Source of the DNA: Saccharothrix sp. S26
GTDB taxonomy: Bacteria; Actinomycetota; Actinomycetes; Mycobacteriales; Pseudonocardiaceae
Length of the DNA: 64,000 nucleotides
Assembly: GCF_021390395.1 (NCBI RefSeq)
Contig: NZ_JAJUWT010000018.1
Coordinates: 62,001-126,000 of the forward strand
Direction of reading: 5' to 3'
Position numbers and translations under genes: made by a program. Below, in pieces: positions 1 to 11,156 of the stretch (positions are counted from its first letter, which is position 1; each line of letters starts with the position of its first letter). The notes beneath the pieces were generated by a model. That model saw nothing but the letters and a program-made list of their open reading frames with translations. It was not told where the DNA came from and made no database searches.

Positions 1-3000
1 GAAGGCGTTGGCCACCACGTAGTTCGCCTGTCCGGCGGACCCGATGAGCGAGGCGAAGGACGAGAACACCACGAACAGGTCGAGCTGCCTGCCCCGGGTG
101 AGGCGGTGCAGGTTCCACGCGCCGCGCGCCTTGGCGGCCAGGACGTGCTCGAACCGGGACCAGTCGAGGTCGGCGAACGCCCCGTCGTCGGTGGTGCCGG
201 CGGCGTGGACGACACCGCACAGCGGCGGCATGTTCTCGGCGATCCAACCCAGGGCGTCGTGCAGGTCGCCCTCGTCGGCCACGTCCGCGGTCAGCAGCAC
301 GACCTCCGCCCGCTGACGGAGTTCGACGACCCAGTCGGGGTCCGGCTCGGGCCGGTTCCTGCCCACCAGCGCGAGGTGCCGCGCGCCGTGCTCGACCAGG
401 TGCCGGGCGGTGACGCGACCGAGCGCGCCCCAGCCGCCGGTGATCACGAAGGTGCCGTCGGCGCGGAGGGCGAGGTCGACGGCGTCCGGCTCGGCGGCGC
501 GCAACCGGGCTTGGCGCCACTCGCCGTCGCGCAGCGCGAGCCTGCCCGACCCACCCAGCCCGACGGCCCGGGTCAGCACGTCGGCGGGCTCCGCGGCCCC
601 GTCGTGGTCGAGGTGGACCACCGGCAGGTCGGGGTACTCGGCGGTCAAGGCGGCGGCGAGGCCGGCGAGCGCCGCAGGTGCGACGCGCGGCTCGTCACCG
701 GGCGTGCCGGCCGCGTGCTCGGTGCACAGGACGACCGTCGGCCGCCGGGCAGCCAGTCCCGGCAGCACCTCCCGGAGGGGCAGGACGGCGTGCCGCGCGG
801 ATTCTTCGAACGCCGCCAGGTCGTCACTCGTCGGTGTCGCCCCGATGACCACCAGCCCGGTGACGTCACCGGGCACGTCACGTCCCGCGTACTCGGACGC
901 GGCGATTCCCCCGGCCCGCAGGCGCTGCGCCCAGTCCCGCGCGGTGACGTCGTCCGGCCCGATGATCAGCCAGTCGCCACCGACGCGCACCGGGTGCGCC
1001 GTGCCCGCCGGTACCCAGTCCACTGTGTACTGGCGCAACGGCGCGCGGGTCGCCGCACCGAAGGGGCGCAGGACGAGCCCGCGCAGTTCGGCGACGACAG
1101 CGCCGGTGGTGGAGGTCAACCGCACGTCCACCACGTGCTCGCCCGAGTCCCCGACCCCGCGGGACTTGGCGTGCGACCACACGTCGCCGGGCAGCACGCC
1201 GTGCACCACCACCTGCTCGACCGCGACGGGCACCAGAGGCGTCGGCAGGTCGGGGATGAAAGCCGCGGCGACGTGCAGGCAGGCGTCGAGCACCACCGGG
1301 TGCAGCGTGTAGAACCCGTCTTCCGGACGCCCGGTGTCCACGCTGATCCGCCCCACGGCCTCCTCGTGCCCGAGCCACAGCTGCCGCACCCCGCGGAACG
1401 CGGGCCCGTAGGCCATGCCCGCGGCGGCGAAGCGCGAGTACAGCGCGTCCGGGTCCTGCCGCACCAGCTCCCACGCCAGCTCCTCCGCCGGGCGTCCCGG
1501 CTCGGGCGCGACCGCACCGCGGCGCACCGCGCCGGCGCGTGCCCTGGGCGTCCACCGCGGGTCGCCGTCGCCGCGGGCGTAGCAGTCGACCGCTCCCCCG
1601 ACCGGGTCGACGACGGCCTGCACGGCGGCCGGCCGACCGGGTTCGAGGACCAGCGCGCGGGTGAACCGGACGTCGTCGATCGTCCACGTGTCGCCACCGA
1701 GCACGGCCTTCGCGGCGGCGGTCACCCACTCGACCATCGCCGCGCCCGGCAGCAGGGCGGCTCCCCCGATCCGGTGTTGGTCGACGAACCACGGCCGGGT
1801 CGCGCCGATCTCGGCCGAGAACCACTCGCCTGGCGCGCCGGCGAGGTCGACGCGGTGCCCGAGCAAGGGGTGACCGGGCGCGTGGCGCTCCGCGGTCACG
1901 CCGGGGGTGTACCAGTGGCGGTCCGCCCGCAGGGGGTGGCCCGGCAGCACCGCCGGGTCCACGGGACCGCCGGTGGGCCGGGACGCGAGGGCGCCGCCGG
2001 CGCTGTGCCACGCGGCCAGCGACAACACCAGCCGCCGGTCGTCCTCGTCCTGCCGGTGGCCGCTGGTCAGCCAGGTCGCGCCGGGCACGGTGCGCGGCCC
2101 GAGCGGGGACAGCACGGGTTCGGGGCTCATCTCGGCGAAGTGCCGGACGCCGAGCCGGTCGAGCGTCCTCAAGCCCTCGGCGAAGCGGACCGGACGGCGC
2201 AGTTGGTCCACCCAATGGGCACCGGTCAGTTCCGCGGCACCGAGCAGCTCTCCGGTGAGGGTCGAGACGATCGGCACGCGGGCCTCGTGGTGCCGGACGT
2301 GCCGCGCCTGGTCGGCGAAGGCGTCGACCACGGGCTCCATGAGCGGCGAGTGGAACGCGCGGTTGACGTTCAGCCTGGTCACCTTCGCACCGCGGTGCAC
2401 CCAGCGGGTCGCGACCCGTTCGGCGGCGTCCTCCGGGCCGGAGATGGTGACGTCCTCCGGGCTGTTGAACGCCGCGACGGTGACCTCACCGTCCTCGAGC
2501 TCGCGCAGCAGCTCCCCGATGTGCTGCGTCCGCACGGCGTACATGGCACCGGGCGGGGTCTGGTGCATGAGGCGGGCGCGCGACAACACCAGACCCGTGG
2601 CGTCTTCCAGCGTGAGCACGCCGGAGATCGCCGCGGCGGTGAGCTCGCCGAGGCTGTGGCCGATGAGGTAGTCGGGTTCGACGCCGAACTCCTGCCACAG
2701 CCGCGCGACGGCGTACTGGGTGGCGAACATGGCGGGTTGGCCGTAGCGGGTCTGGGTGAGGTCGACCAGGTCGCCCTCTTCGCCCGCGAGGGTGGGCAGG
2801 AGGGAGACGCCCAGGTCGCCCCGCACGATCGCGTCGACCCGGCCGAGGGCGTCGCGGAAGGCGTCGTGGCGGTACAGCGGCCTGGCCATGCCGGTGCGCG
2901 CGAACCCCTGGCCGGGGAACGACCACGCCAGCGGTCCCGGTCCGGTGTCGGGCACCGTGCCGGTCAGGACGAACGCGGACGGCGTCCCGGCGCGGTGCTC

Positions 3001-6000
3001 GCGCAGTGCCCCGGACGCCTCCTGCGCCGTGCGCGCGACGACGGTGGCGCGGTGCGGGAAGCGGGTGCGCCGCTGGGCGACGCGGCACAGCGCGGCGAAG
3101 TCGGCGTCGCGCTCGAGCACGTCGACCACGGCGTCGGTCAGCTCGGCGAGCGCGCGGTCGCTCTTCGCGTACAGCGGCAACATCCGCCAGGCGCCGGAGT
3201 CGCCATCGGTCGAGCGGGGAGGTTGTGGTGCCTGCCGGACGATCACGTGCGCGTTGGTGCCGCTGAAGCCGAACGAGCTGACGGCGGCCACGCGGGGCCC
3301 GTCCTCGTCCGACCACGGCCGCGGTTCGGTCGGGATGCGGCACCGGGTGCCGTCCAGCGCGACGTGCGGGTTGAGCCGGTCGAAGTGCAGGTGGGGCGGC
3401 ACGAGGCCGTGCTCCACCGCCAGGATCGCCTTGAGCAGGCCCGCGACACCGGCGGCGGCTTCCAGGTGGCCCAGGTTCGTCTTGGCCGAACCCACCCACA
3501 GCGGGTTCTTCGCCCCGGGTGCGCCGTAGACGGCGGCGATGCCGGCCAGCTCGACGGGGTCGCCGAGGCTCGTGCCCGTGCCGTGGGCCTCAACGTAGCC
3601 GACGTCGCCCGGTGCCAGGCCGGAGCCGGCCAGCGCACGCCGCATGACCGCCTGCTGCGCCAGGGCGTTGGGCGCGGTGAGGGTGTTGCTGCGGCCGTCC
3701 TGGTTGACCGCCGAGCCCACCACCAGCGCCCGGATCCTGTCCTGGTCGCGTTCGGCGTCGGCACGGCGCTTGAGCACGACCACGCCGCAGCCCTCGCCGC
3801 GCACGTACCCGTCGGCCGCTGCGTCGAAGGTCTTGCAGCTGCCGGTCGGGGACATCATCCCGGCCTGGGAGAACGCCACCACGAGGTCCGGGTCGAGCAG
3901 CACGTTGACGCCGCCGACGATCGCGGTGTCGCACTCGCCCCGGCGCAGGCTCTCGCACGCATTGTGCACGGCCACCAGCGAGGAGGAGCAGGCGGTGTCG
4001 ATCGAGGTGCTGGGCCCGGTGAGGTCGAGGAAGTAGGAGAGGCGACCGGCCGCGACGCTCAACGACGTCCCGGTGCCCGTGTACGCCCCCGGTTCCACGT
4101 GGTCGCGGACCATGAGCCGGCCGTAGTCGGTGGTGCTGATGCCGACGAAGACGCCGACGTCGGCGCCCGCGAGCGCCTCGGCCGGGACACCGGCGTCCTC
4201 GAGCGCCCGCCAAGTGGTGGCGAGCAGGAGTCGCTGCTGGGGGTCCATCGCCGCCGCCTCCTCGGCGGAGACGCCGAAGAACCGCGCGTCGAACCCGGCG
4301 ACGTCGGACAGGAAGCCGCCCCACTTGGTGGTGCTGTGCCCCGGCGTCGGCGCGCCCTCGCGGTACCACGAGTCGGTCGACCAGCGGTCGGCCGGCACCT
4401 CGGTCACCGCGTCACGCCCCTCGACCAGCAACGACCAGTAGTCCCCGACCGAGTCCGCGCCGGGGAAGGCGCAGGCCATGCCGACCACGGCGATCGGCTC
4501 GGTCGGCGCGACGGGTTCGGCGGCGGTCGTCTCCCCGGCGCCCGTGGTGAGGGCGACGGCCAGGCGGAGGATCGTCGGGTTGCCGTAGAGCGTCGCGGGG
4601 TCGACGGGACGGCCGAGCCACGCGGCCAGGTCACCGCTGAGGCCGAGGGCTTGCGCGGAGTCCAGGCCCAGGCCGCCGAAGGTCGCGTCCACCGGGACGT
4701 CGGAGGGCGCGAGGCCGGTCCTGGCCGCGACGCGGGCACGCAGCCACTCGACGACGGACGCCGTGTCGCGGTCCTCGGCGACCTCGGTGGGTGCCTCGGT
4801 GGTCGGGGGGCCGGAGACGTGCTCGACCTTGAGCTCCCCGCGCAGGTACGCCTGCTTGGTGAACTGCCTGCGGACCTTGCCGCTGGTGGTCACGGGCAGT
4901 GACGCGGGCCGGATGAACACCACGGTGTCGATGGCGACGTCGTGCTCCTCCGCGACCGCGCCGCGCACCTTGCGCGCGACCTCGGCCAGGTCGTGCTTGC
5001 CGCGTTCGGTGCGCTTGACCTCCTGCACCACGACCAACCGCTCCTCGCCGTCGACGTCGACGGAGAAGGCCACGCCGAGCCCGCGGTTGAGCGCGGGATG
5101 GGCGTCGGTCATCGTCAGCTCGATGTCCTGCGGGTGGTGGTTGCGCCCGCGGATGATGATCAGGTCCTTGCGGCGGCTGGTGATGTAGACCTCGCGGTCG
5201 AGCACCGTGCCGAGGTCGCCGCTGCGCAGGTACGGGCCGGTGCCGTCGGCCAGGCGGGCACCGAAGGTCTCCGCGGTGTCGTCCGGGCGGTTCCAGTAGC
5301 CGGCCGCGACCGTGCGACCGCTCAGCCAGATCTCGCCCTCGCGGCCCTCCGGCAAGGGCTCGCGGGTCTCGGGGTCGACCACGACCAGCCGGGTGTCGCC
5401 GAGGGACGGGCCGTTGCTGAGCAGGCGCTGGCGACGTGGTCCCGGCGTGCCGGCGGGCACGACGTCGACCCGTCCGCGCGCGAAGCCCTCGACGTCGACC
5501 TCGACGACCCTCACCCCGTTGCGGGGCGGGTGCGTGGCGACCGCCAACGTCGACTCGGCCATGCCGTAGGCCGTGCGGAACGAGTCGGGGCGGAACCCGC
5601 AGGAGGCGAACTCGGCGGCGAACCGGTCGACGGTGTCGGCGCGGATCGGCTCGGCGCCCAGCGCGAGCACCCGCCAGGTGCTCAGGTCCAGCGTCGACTT
5701 CTCCTCCTCGGTGATGCGCTCGCAGCACAGGTCCAGGGGGAAGTTCGGGCTGAACGACACCGTCGCCCGGTACTTGCTGACGGCGGCGAGCCAGCGCAGC
5801 GGACGCTGCACGAACACCGGGGGCGGGATCATCACGGTGGTGGCGCCGAGCAGCAGCGGCATGAACAGCCCGGCGATCAGGCCGAAGTCGTGGAAGAGCG
5901 GCAGCCACGTGACGACGACTTCCCGCGAGTCCATGCCGAGGCCGGTGCTGAACAGCGCCGGCTGGTAGACGATGTTGTCGTGGGTGACCACCACGCCGCG

Positions 6001-6516
6001 GGGCCGGCTGGTGGACCCGGAGGTGTACTGGAGGTAGGCCACGTCGTCCGGGCCGGTCGCCGGTGGGCTCCAGTCGTGGGCGGCGAGGTCGGCGAGGTCG
6101 GCGACGGACCAGAGGCCGCAGCCGTACTCCTCGGGCAGGTGCGCCATCGGCCCGTCGGTGGCGGAGACGATCGCCAGCGCGGGTCGGCAGTCCTCCACCA
6201 CGTGGTCGACCCGTTCCCGGTGGGTGCTCTTGGTGGGCGGGTTGAGCGGCACGGGCACGGCGCCCGCGTAGAGGCAGGCCAGGACGCTGACGACGTACTC
6301 GACGCTGGTGGGCAGCAGGATGATCACCCGCTCGCCGGTCAGGCCGGAGTGCTGCATGCGGGCGGCGAGCTCGCGGACGCGGGCGTCGAGCTCGGCGTAG
6401 GTGAGCCGGGTGTGCTCGGTCTCGCCGTCGGCGAGCACGATCAGGGCGATGTCGTCGGCGCGCTCGACGGCGTGGTCGCGCAGCACGTCGACGAACAGGG
6501 GGAAGTCGCGACTCAC
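1..6516 (-). CDS. Type I PKS with FAAL-ACP loading region (FAAL-ACP-KS-AT-DH-KR...), 3' end outside window
   Basis: About 2,170 residues are visible and the frame is open to the left edge. Domains in order: fatty-acyl-AMP ligase (about 1-570, with [11 protein letters not shown]), ACP (about 600-665, Ser in LGLDSAQ), KS (about 670-1100, Cys843 in DTACSSS, then EAHGTGT and KTNLGH), AT (about 1190-1500, Ser1288 in GHSLGE; AFHSP suggests malonyl-CoA), DH (about 1550-1790, His1581 in HxxxGxxxLP and Asp1744) and a KR (from about 2020, TGGWGALG) that is cut. The FAAL should adenylate a carboxylic acid and load the first ACP; the KS-AT-DH-KR part then extends it, possibly iteratively. The GTG start overlaps the NRPS stop (GTGA), so the two are translationally coupled. 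FAAL-led PKSs feeding Cys NRPS modules are known from micacocidin-type pathways. The exact product cannot be read from this end. Confidence 0.93.
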   Translation of the reverse strand, partial: MSRDFPLFVDVLRDHAVERADDIALIVLADGETEHTRLTYAELDARVRELAARMQHSGLTGERVIILLPTSVEYVVSVLACLYAGAVPVPLNPPTKSTHRERVDHVVEDCRPALAIVSATDGPMAHLPEEYGCGLWSVADLADLAAHDWSPPATGPDDVAYLQYTSGSTSRPRGVVVTHDNIVYQPALFSTGLGMDSREVVVTWLPLFHDFGLIAGLFMPLLLGATTVMIPPPVFVQRPLRWLAAVSKYRATVSFSPNFPLDLCCERITEEEKSTLDLSTWRVLALGAEPIRADTVDRFAAEFASCGFRPDSFRTAYGMAESTLAVATHPPRNGVRVVEVDVEGFARGRVDVVPAGTPGPRRQRLLSNGPSLGDTRLVVVDPETREPLPEGREGEIWLSGRTVAAGYWNRPDDTAETFGARLADGTGPYLRSGDLGTVLDREVYITSRRKDLIIIRGRNHHPQDIELTMTDAHPALNRGLGVAFSVDVDGEERLVVVQEVKRTERGKHDLAEVARKVRGAVAEEHDVAIDTVVFIRPASLPVTTSGKVRRQFTKQAYLRGELKVEHVSGPPTTEAPTEVAEDRDTASVVEWLRARVAARTGLAPSDVPVDATFGGLGLDSAQALGLSGDLAAWLGRPVDPATLYGNPTILRLAVALTTGAGETTAAEPVAPTEPIAVVGMACAFPGADSVGDYWSLLVEGRDAVTEVPADRWSTDSWYREGAPTPGHSTTKWGGFLSDVAGFDARFFGVSAEEAAAMDPQQRLLLATTWRALEDAGVPAEALAGADVGVFVGISTTDYGRLMVRDHVEPGAYTGTGTSLSVAAGRLSYFLDLTGPSTSIDTACSSSLVAVHNACESLRRGECDTAIVGGVNVLLDPDLVVAFSQAGMMSPTGSCKTFDAAADGYVRGEGCGVVVLKRRADAERDQDRIRALVVGSAVNQDGRSNTLTAPNALAQQAVMRRALAGSGLAPGDVGYVEAHGTGTSLGDPVELAGIAAVYGAPGAKNPLWVGSAKTNLGHLEAAAGVAGLLKAILAVEHGLVPPHLHFDRLNPHVALDGTRCRIPTEPRPWSDEDGPRVAAVSSFGFSGTNAHVIVRQAPQPPRSTDGDSGAWRMLPLYAKSDRALAELTDAVVDVLERDADFAALCRVAQRRTRFPHRATVVARTAQEASGALREHRAGTPSAFVLTGTVPDTGPGPLAWSFPGQGFARTGMARPLYRHDAFRDALGRVDAIVRGDLGVSLLPTLAGEEGDLVDLTQTRYGQPAMFATQYAVARLWQEFGVEPDYLIGHSLGELTAAAISGVLTLEDATGLVLSRARLMHQTPPGAMYAVRTQHIGELLRELEDGEVTVAAFNSPEDVTISGPEDAAERVATRWVHRGAKVTRLNVNRAFHSPLMEPVVDAFADQARHVRHHEARVPIVSTLTGELLGAAELTGAHWVDQLRRPVRFAEGLRTLDRLGVRHFAEMSPEPVLSPLGPRTVPGATWLTSGHRQDEDDRRLVLSLAAWHSAGGALASRPTGGPVDPAVLPGHPLRADRHWYTPGVTAERHAPGHPLLGHRVDLAGAPGEWFSAEIGATRPWFVDQHRIGGAALLPGAAMVEWVTAAAKAVLGGDTWTIDDVRFTRALVLEPGRPAAVQAVVDPVGGAVDCYARGDGDPRWTPRARAGAVRRGAVAPEPGRPAEELAWELVRQDPDALYSRFAAAGMAYGPAFRGVRQLWLGHEEAVGRISVDTGRPEDGFYTLHPVVLDACLHVAAAFIPDLPTPLVPVAVEQVVVHGVLPGDVWSHAKSRGVGDSGEHVVDVRLTSTTGAVVAELRGLVLRPFGAATRAPLRQYTVDWVPAGTAHPVRVGGDWLIIGPDDVTARDWAQRLRAGGIAASEYAGRDVPGDVTGLVVIGATPTSDDLAAFEESARHAVLPLREVLPGLAARRPTVVLCTEHAAGTPGDEPRVAPAALAGLAAALTAEYPDLPVVHLDHDGAAEPADVLTRAVGLGGSGRLALRDGEWRQARLRAAEPDAVDLALRADGTFVITGGWGALGRVTARHLVEHGARHLALVGRNRPEPDPDWVVELRQRAEVVLLTADVADEGDLHDALGWIAENMPPLCGVVHAAGTTDDGAFADLDWSRFEHVLAAKARGAWNLHRLTRGRQLDLFVVFSSFASLIGSAGQANYVVANAF

Positions 6517-9500
6517 GATCGTGCCTCCAGCACTTGGTCGAGGTGGTCGCGCACCGCGTCCGCGACGGGGGTGACGTGCCGGTCGGTGAGCAGCGTGTAG
6601 TGGGTGCCCGGCAGGGCGACCCCGGTCGCGGTGCCCGTGGTGAGGGTGCGCCACCCCCAGTCGGCGTCGGCGGCGTGCGGGTGCCCGGCGAACTCGCCGA
6701 CCACGCCGTCGGCGGCGCGGACGACCAGCACGTCGGCGCCGATGACGGCGGGCTTGTGGCGGCGGCAGGCGTGCACGACCCCGGTGAACACCGCGTAGGT
6801 GTGGCGCAGGTGGGCCTCGTCCACCGCGGCCGCGCGGCCGGTGCGCCGTTCGAGCACCTCCAGGCCCGCACGGAGGCGATCGTGGTCGGGCACGGCGAGC
6901 AGGGCGGCGCGTTCGGCCGCGGTCGCGTCGTCGGCGCGGAAGCCCAGGTCGAGGTCTTCGAGGAACCACAGCAGCATCGACACCTGGTCGACCTCGGGGG
7001 CCGGCACCGGAACGGGTGAGTCGAACACGAACAGCCGCCTCACGCGCTCCCCGTCCAGCTCCAGCTTGTGCGCGACGTGCGCGGCGATGACCGCGCCGGA
7101 CGACCAGCCGCCGAGCAGGTACGGCCCGTGCGGCTGCACGCGGCGGATCTCCTCCGCGTAACGGACGGCGAAGTCCTCCACGTCCGCGGGCACCTCCTGG
7201 CCGGAGTCCGGCCCGGGTGCCTGTAAGGCGTACCAGTCGGCGTCGACCAGCTCGGCCAGCGCCCGGTAGGCCAGCACGCTGCCGCCCGCGGGGTGGACCA
7301 GGAAGACCTTGGGCGCGCCGGGGTTCTCCCGCAGCGGGACCAGCGTCGACCAGGACTGCGCCTGGCTCAGCTGCGCGCACAGCGCGGCGACCGTGCGCCC
7401 GGACAGCAACGCGCCCAACGACAGCCGCTCGCCCAGCTGCCGCGAGATCTGGCTGATCACCCGGAGGCCGGCGAACGACTGGCCGCCCAGCTCGAAGAAG
7501 TCGTCGAACACGCCGACCCGCGGCAGCTCCAGCACCGACGCCCAGATGGCGGCCACCTCGGCTTCGAGCTCGGTGCGCGGTGCGACGTACTCCCGTGCGG
7601 GCTCGCCGTCGACGGGCGCGAGCGCGTCGAGGGCGCGTCGGTCCACCTTGCCGTTGGAGGTCAGGGGCAGGCGGTCGAGGACGGTCACGTTGGCGGGCAC
7701 CATGTACCGGGGCAGCCGCTCGGCGAGGAACTCCCGCAGCTCCTGGCCGTCGACCCCGGTCGCGGCGGCGAAGCCGACGAGCTGGCGGCCCGCGACGGTC
7801 TCCCGGACCGTGACCAGAGCCCTGGACACGGCCGGGTGCTGCGCGAGTACGTGCTCGATCTCGCCCAGCTCCACCCGGAAGCCCTGGATCTTGACCTGGA
7901 AGTCGGCGCGGCCGAGGAACTCGATCGTGCCGTCGGGCAGGTAGCGGCCGAGGTCGCCGGTCCGGTAGAGCCGCTCGCCGGTCCGCGGGTGCGTGATGAA
8001 CGCCGCGTCGGTGCGTTCCCGGTCGTTGAAGTAGCCGACGGCCACCCCGACGCCGCCGATGTGCAGGTGACCGGGAACCCAGGTCGGCGCGTCGGCACCG
8101 GTCTCGTCCAGCACGTGCCAGGTCTGCCCGCCCAGGGGCTTGCCGTAGGGGATGCTGGCCCAGGTCGGGTCGACCTCGTCGACGGGGTGGTAAATCGACC
8201 AGATCGACGCCTCCGTGGCGCCGCCCAGGCTGATGACGCGCGCGTTCGGCGCGACCCGGCGGATGCGGTCGGGCAGGTCGACGGGGATCCAGTCGCCGCT
8301 GAGCAGGACCACCCGCAACGACGGCATGGTCAGGCCCGTGGCCTCGGCCTCCTCGACGGCGAGCTGCATGAGCGCCGGGACCGAGTTCCAGACCGTGACG
8401 CCGGCCGACCGGATGGCGGACACCCAGGCGCGGGGGTCGTGCAGCTCGGACGGGTCGGGCAGCACGAGCGTCGCGCCCGCCGCGACGGTGCCGAACACGT
8501 CGTAGACGGACAGGTCGAAGCACAGCGAGGAGATGCCGAACACGACGTCCGCCGCGCCGATGCCGAAGCGGTCGTTGATGTCGACGACGGTGTTCAGCGG
8601 TCCCCGGTGGTCCAGGGCCGCGCCCTTGGGCGTGCCGGTGGAACCGGAGGTGTAGATGACGTAGGCGAGGTCCAGCGGGTCGCGCCGGGCAGCCGGCTCG
8701 ACGGGCAGCTCGGCGACCTGCGTCCCGACCACGTGGACGGTCACGTCCGCCATGCCGGCCATCCGGTCGTGCAAGGCGTCGACGGTCACGACGTGCTCGG
8801 CTTCGGTCGCCTTCAGCAGGTGCGCGATCCGGTCGGCCGGCCAGTCGGGGTCGATGGGGACGTACGCACCGCCCGCCGAGAGGACGCCCAGCACGGCGGC
8901 CGATTGCCGACAACCCTTCGGCAGCACCACCGGCACGAGCTGCCCGGGGATCAGGCCCGCGTTGCGCAGCGAAGCGGCCACGTGCGCGCTCTGCTCGTGC
9001 AGCTCGCGATAGGTGACGGTGTTCGTCGGCGTGCGCACGGCGACCCGGTCGGCCGAGTCGACGGCACGCTGCGCGAGCGCGTCGTGCAGCAGCCCGTCGG
9101 ACACGTGGTGCGGCAGCTCGTTGAGCGCGCGGCGCGCGGCCAGGTCCCGGTCGGGGACGAGGTCGAAACCGGTGCGCCGCCACCACGTGTCGTCGCCGGC
9201 CAGTCCGACGACGAGCCGGTGGAACGCGTCGAGCATGGCGTCGACCACCCCGTCGGGGAACATCGACTCGATGACGTCCCAGGCGATCCACATCGTGCCG
9301 TCGTCCTGCTCCCAGAACTGGCAGTCCAACAGCACCTGCGGTGTTTCCAGGGTCGAGTAGGTCGGCCGGTCGAACTTGCCCATGAACAGGCCGCTGCTGA
9401 TGACGAACGGGCACGCGGCCCGGCCCGGTGTGCGGCGGTGCTGGTTGAGCGCCTGGAGGACCTTCACCCCGCTCCAGTGCGTGTGCTGCATGTCCTGGAG

Positions 9501-10676
9501 CACCTGGGCGCGCAGCCGGCGTGCCTTGACCTCGAAGGGCTCGTCACCCCGCCAGTCGACCTCCAGCGGGTACAGGGAGGCGAAGTTGCCCATGACCTCG
9601 CCGATCTGCGGGTGCAGCGGCAGGCGGTGGGTGACCATGTTGTTCAGCAGGAAGTGCCTCGTCCCGCTCCACGTGGCGACGACCTCGGCGTAGGCCGCGT
9701 ACATCACGTTGCTGTCGGTCAGGCCGTGGGCGCGGGCGCGCCGCTTGAGCGCGGTCCACTGCTCGGCGGACAACACGAGCTCGCGGCGGTTGAGCTCCGA
9801 CCGGCCCTGTGCCTGCGTGCCGGTGGCCAGCGGGATCGACGGCGCGTCGGGCCACTCCGGGATGCGGTCCCGCCAGTACTCCTCCGACTCCTGCCCGAGG
9901 GGCGACCGCTCGATCTCCGACAGCGTGACGACGCAGTCGCGGAAGCTGATCTCCAGCTCGGGCAGCACGAGTCCGGGATCCCGGTAGAGCCCGAACACCG
10001 CGTCGAGGAAGCGGCTGGTGCCCATGCCGTCGCTGAAGAAGTTGTTGTTGTTGTAGTGGATGCGGGCGTCCCGCTCGCCGTGCAGGCTGATCTGGACGTC
10101 CAGCCAGGGCCACCGGTCCAGCGGCAGTTGCCGGCGGCGCACCCCTTCGCGGATCCGCAGCAGCTCACGCCGTGCCTGCTCGGCGGGCAGGCCGCGGAAG
10201 TCGTGGACCGCCGGCTCCAGCGGCACGAAGTCGGCCACGCGACGAAGGCCCATGTCCTCGGTGACCACGACCAGGTTGTCCCGCTGGCGGAGCAGGTTGC
10301 GGTTCACCGCGTCGACGAACCGCGCCACGTCCAGGTCGACCAGGTCGAACTCCATGTACTGGTGCGGCCGGACGTGGTACTCCAGCCCTTCGGCGGAGCC
10401 CACCAGGAACGAGGTCTGCAGGTCGGACAGCGGGAACGGCTCGTCGGCCGCCGCCGGGTCCGGCACCACCTGCGGCAGGGCGTGGGCGGTGCGCGCGGCC
10501 CCGGACAGCCAGCGGACGATCGCGGGTTTGTCGGCCACGATGCGGTCGCGCAGGTGAGCGGTCAGCGCACCCCGGGGTGCGCTGACCTCGAGCTCGTTGT
10601 TCCCGACGAGCCGGACCCTGATCTCCGTGCGTGCCAGTTCGCCGAGGATGGGCGGCATGGGATCGGTGGTGGTCAT
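6513..10676 (-). CDS. NRPS: TubC-like docking - Cy(-like) - A(Cys) - PCP - TE
   Basis: This 1,387-residue single-module NRPS starts with a TubC-type N-terminal docking domain (about 1-60), so its upstream partner is probably the PKS C-terminus. A heterocyclization-type condensation domain follows (about 75-500), then an A domain (about 525-920, YTSGSTGTPKGA), a PCP (Ser in LGGQSF) and a type I TE (GWSSG). The A-domain pocket reads DLYNLSLIWK, the classical cysteine code (FDLSVYD, WNSVP, LSGDWIP and ATEASIW segments). In the Cy domain the expected DxxxxD is N211-x4-D216, so ring closure may be altered. A TTA leucine codon lies at 7224-7226 in the TE. The ATG has a GAGGGG ribosome-binding site. 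The product is probably a PKS acyl chain joined to cysteine, cyclised or not, and released by the TE. Confidence 0.95.
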   Translation of the reverse strand: MTTTDPMPPILGELARTEIRVRLVGNNELEVSAPRGALTAHLRDRIVADKPAIVRWLSGAARTAHALPQVVPDPAAADEPFPLSDLQTSFLVGSAEGLEYHVRPHQYMEFDLVDLDVARFVDAVNRNLLRQRDNLVVVTEDMGLRRVADFVPLEPAVHDFRGLPAEQARRELLRIREGVRRRQLPLDRWPWLDVQISLHGERDARIHYNNNNFFSDGMGTSRFLDAVFGLYRDPGLVLPELEISFRDCVVTLSEIERSPLGQESEEYWRDRIPEWPDAPSIPLATGTQAQGRSELNRRELVLSAEQWTALKRRARAHGLTDSNVMYAAYAEVVATWSGTRHFLLNNMVTHRLPLHPQIGEVMGNFASLYPLEVDWRGDEPFEVKARRLRAQVLQDMQHTHWSGVKVLQALNQHRRTPGRAACPFVISSGLFMGKFDRPTYSTLETPQVLLDCQFWEQDDGTMWIAWDVIESMFPDGVVDAMLDAFHRLVVGLAGDDTWWRRTGFDLVPDRDLAARRALNELPHHVSDGLLHDALAQRAVDSADRVAVRTPTNTVTYRELHEQSAHVAASLRNAGLIPGQLVPVVLPKGCRQSAAVLGVLSAGGAYVPIDPDWPADRIAHLLKATEAEHVVTVDALHDRMAGMADVTVHVVGTQVAELPVEPAARRDPLDLAYVIYTSGSTGTPKGAALDHRGPLNTVVDINDRFGIGAADVVFGISSLCFDLSVYDVFGTVAAGATLVLPDPSELHDPRAWVSAIRSAGVTVWNSVPALMQLAVEEAEATGLTMPSLRVVLLSGDWIPVDLPDRIRRVAPNARVISLGGATEASIWSIYHPVDEVDPTWASIPYGKPLGGQTWHVLDETGADAPTWVPGHLHIGGVGVAVGYFNDRERTDAAFITHPRTGERLYRTGDLGRYLPDGTIEFLGRADFQVKIQGFRVELGEIEHVLAQHPAVSRALVTVRETVAGRQLVGFAAATGVDGQELREFLAERLPRYMVPANVTVLDRLPLTSNGKVDRRALDALAPVDGEPAREYVAPRTELEAEVAAIWASVLELPRVGVFDDFFELGGQSFAGLRVISQISRQLGERLSLGALLSGRTVAALCAQLSQAQSWSTLVPLRENPGAPKVFLVHPAGGSVLAYRALAELVDADWYALQAPGPDSGQEVPADVEDFAVRYAEEIRRVQPHGPYLLGGWSSGAVIAAHVAHKLELDGERVRRLFVFDSPVPVPAPEVDQVSMLLWFLEDLDLGFRADDATAAERAALLAVPDHDRLRAGLEVLERRTGRAAAVDEAHLRHTYAVFTGVVHACRRHKPAVIGADVLVVRAADGVVGEFAGHPHAADADWGWRTLTTGTATGVALPGTHYTLLTDRHVTPVADAVRDHLDQVLEARS

Positions 10677-10752
10677 GGTGTCCCCTCGTCTTGGCGGATG
10701 CGCGTCGAAGGCCGTCGGGGCGTGGCTGCCGGGCCTGCCCCGGTGCGGTGGG

Positions 10753-11079
10753 TCAGCCCTGGTCGCCCTGCGGGGGCAGGTCCCTGATCACCGGGGGGTC
10801 GGCCGAGACCTTGCCGACCTTCGAGGCACCGCCCGGTGACCCCAGCTCGGCGAAGAAGTCGGCGTTCGCCTTGGTGTAGTGCGCCCACTGCTCGGGCACG
10901 TCGTCCTCGTAGTAGATGGCCTCGACCGGGCAGACCGGCTCGCACGCACCGCAGTCGACGCACTCGTCGGGGTGGATGTAGAGCATGCGGTCGCCCTCGT
11001 AGATGCAGTCGACGGGACACTCCTCGATGCACGCCTTGTCCATCACGTCGACACAGGGTTCCGCGATCACGTAAGTCAC
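10753..11079 (-). CDS. fdxA: 7Fe (3Fe-4S/4Fe-4S) ferredoxin, FdxA type
   Basis: A 108-residue ferredoxin of the actinobacterial FdxA type. It starts VTYVIAEPC, has the cysteine groups KACIEECPVDC and CVDCGACEPVCP, and keeps the EDDVPEQW tail motif. The GTG at 11079 is chosen because GAGGAG lies 7-8 nt upstream and because FdxA proteins normally begin at this residue. It is the first gene of the minus-strand PKS/NRPS run, 76 nt before the NRPS ATG. It probably supplies electrons to a redox enzyme of this cluster lying outside the window, or is a housekeeping ferredoxin that the cluster has captured. The upstream promoter looks MerR-controlled. Confidence 0.93.
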   Translation of the reverse strand: MTYVIAEPCVDVMDKACIEECPVDCIYEGDRMLYIHPDECVDCGACEPVCPVEAIYYEDDVPEQWAHYTKANADFFAELGSPGGASKVGKVSADPPVIRDLPPQGDQG

Positions 11080-11110
11080 CGATCTCCTCCTCACACGGTG
11101 GCAGCGGCTA

Positions 11111-11140
11111 GTCTCGAAGTTGAACTCGGCTTCAAGTCAA
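11111..11140 (-). promoter_or_regulatory. MerR-type promoter/operator for ferredoxin-NRPS-PKS operon
   Basis: Read on the minus strand, a TTGACT -35 (11140-11135) is followed by an imperfect dyad with TTGAA and TTCAA half-sites 6 nt apart (TTGAAGCCGAGTTCAA), then GAGACTAG as a possible -10. A dyad between a consensus -35 and a distant -10 is the layout of MerR/SoxR-family promoters. The dyad differs from the three CCTTGG/TCCAA operators nearby, so another MerR protein, or a relaxed site, may be involved. Not tested. Confidence 0.45.
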
Positions 11141-11156
11141 GCGGCGGGAACAGGGC

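Noticed and set aside
106-4902. A 1,598-codon plus-strand open frame
   Set aside because: It is the antisense shadow of the PKS gene. The translation is Gly/Arg/Val-rich without any domain, while the minus strand carries full FAAL, KS, AT, DH and KR motifs.
7293-10787. A 1,164-codon plus-strand open frame
   Set aside because: Antisense to the NRPS gene; no domain is readable and the codon bias is a mirror of the real frame.
1-11079. Region 1 as a thiolactomycin/thiotetronate cluster
   Set aside because: The Cys-specific Cy-A-PCP-TE module fits, but the FAAL-ACP loading region and malonyl-type AT do not match the acetate/methylmalonate logic, and no cysteine-desulfurase or P450 gene is visible here.
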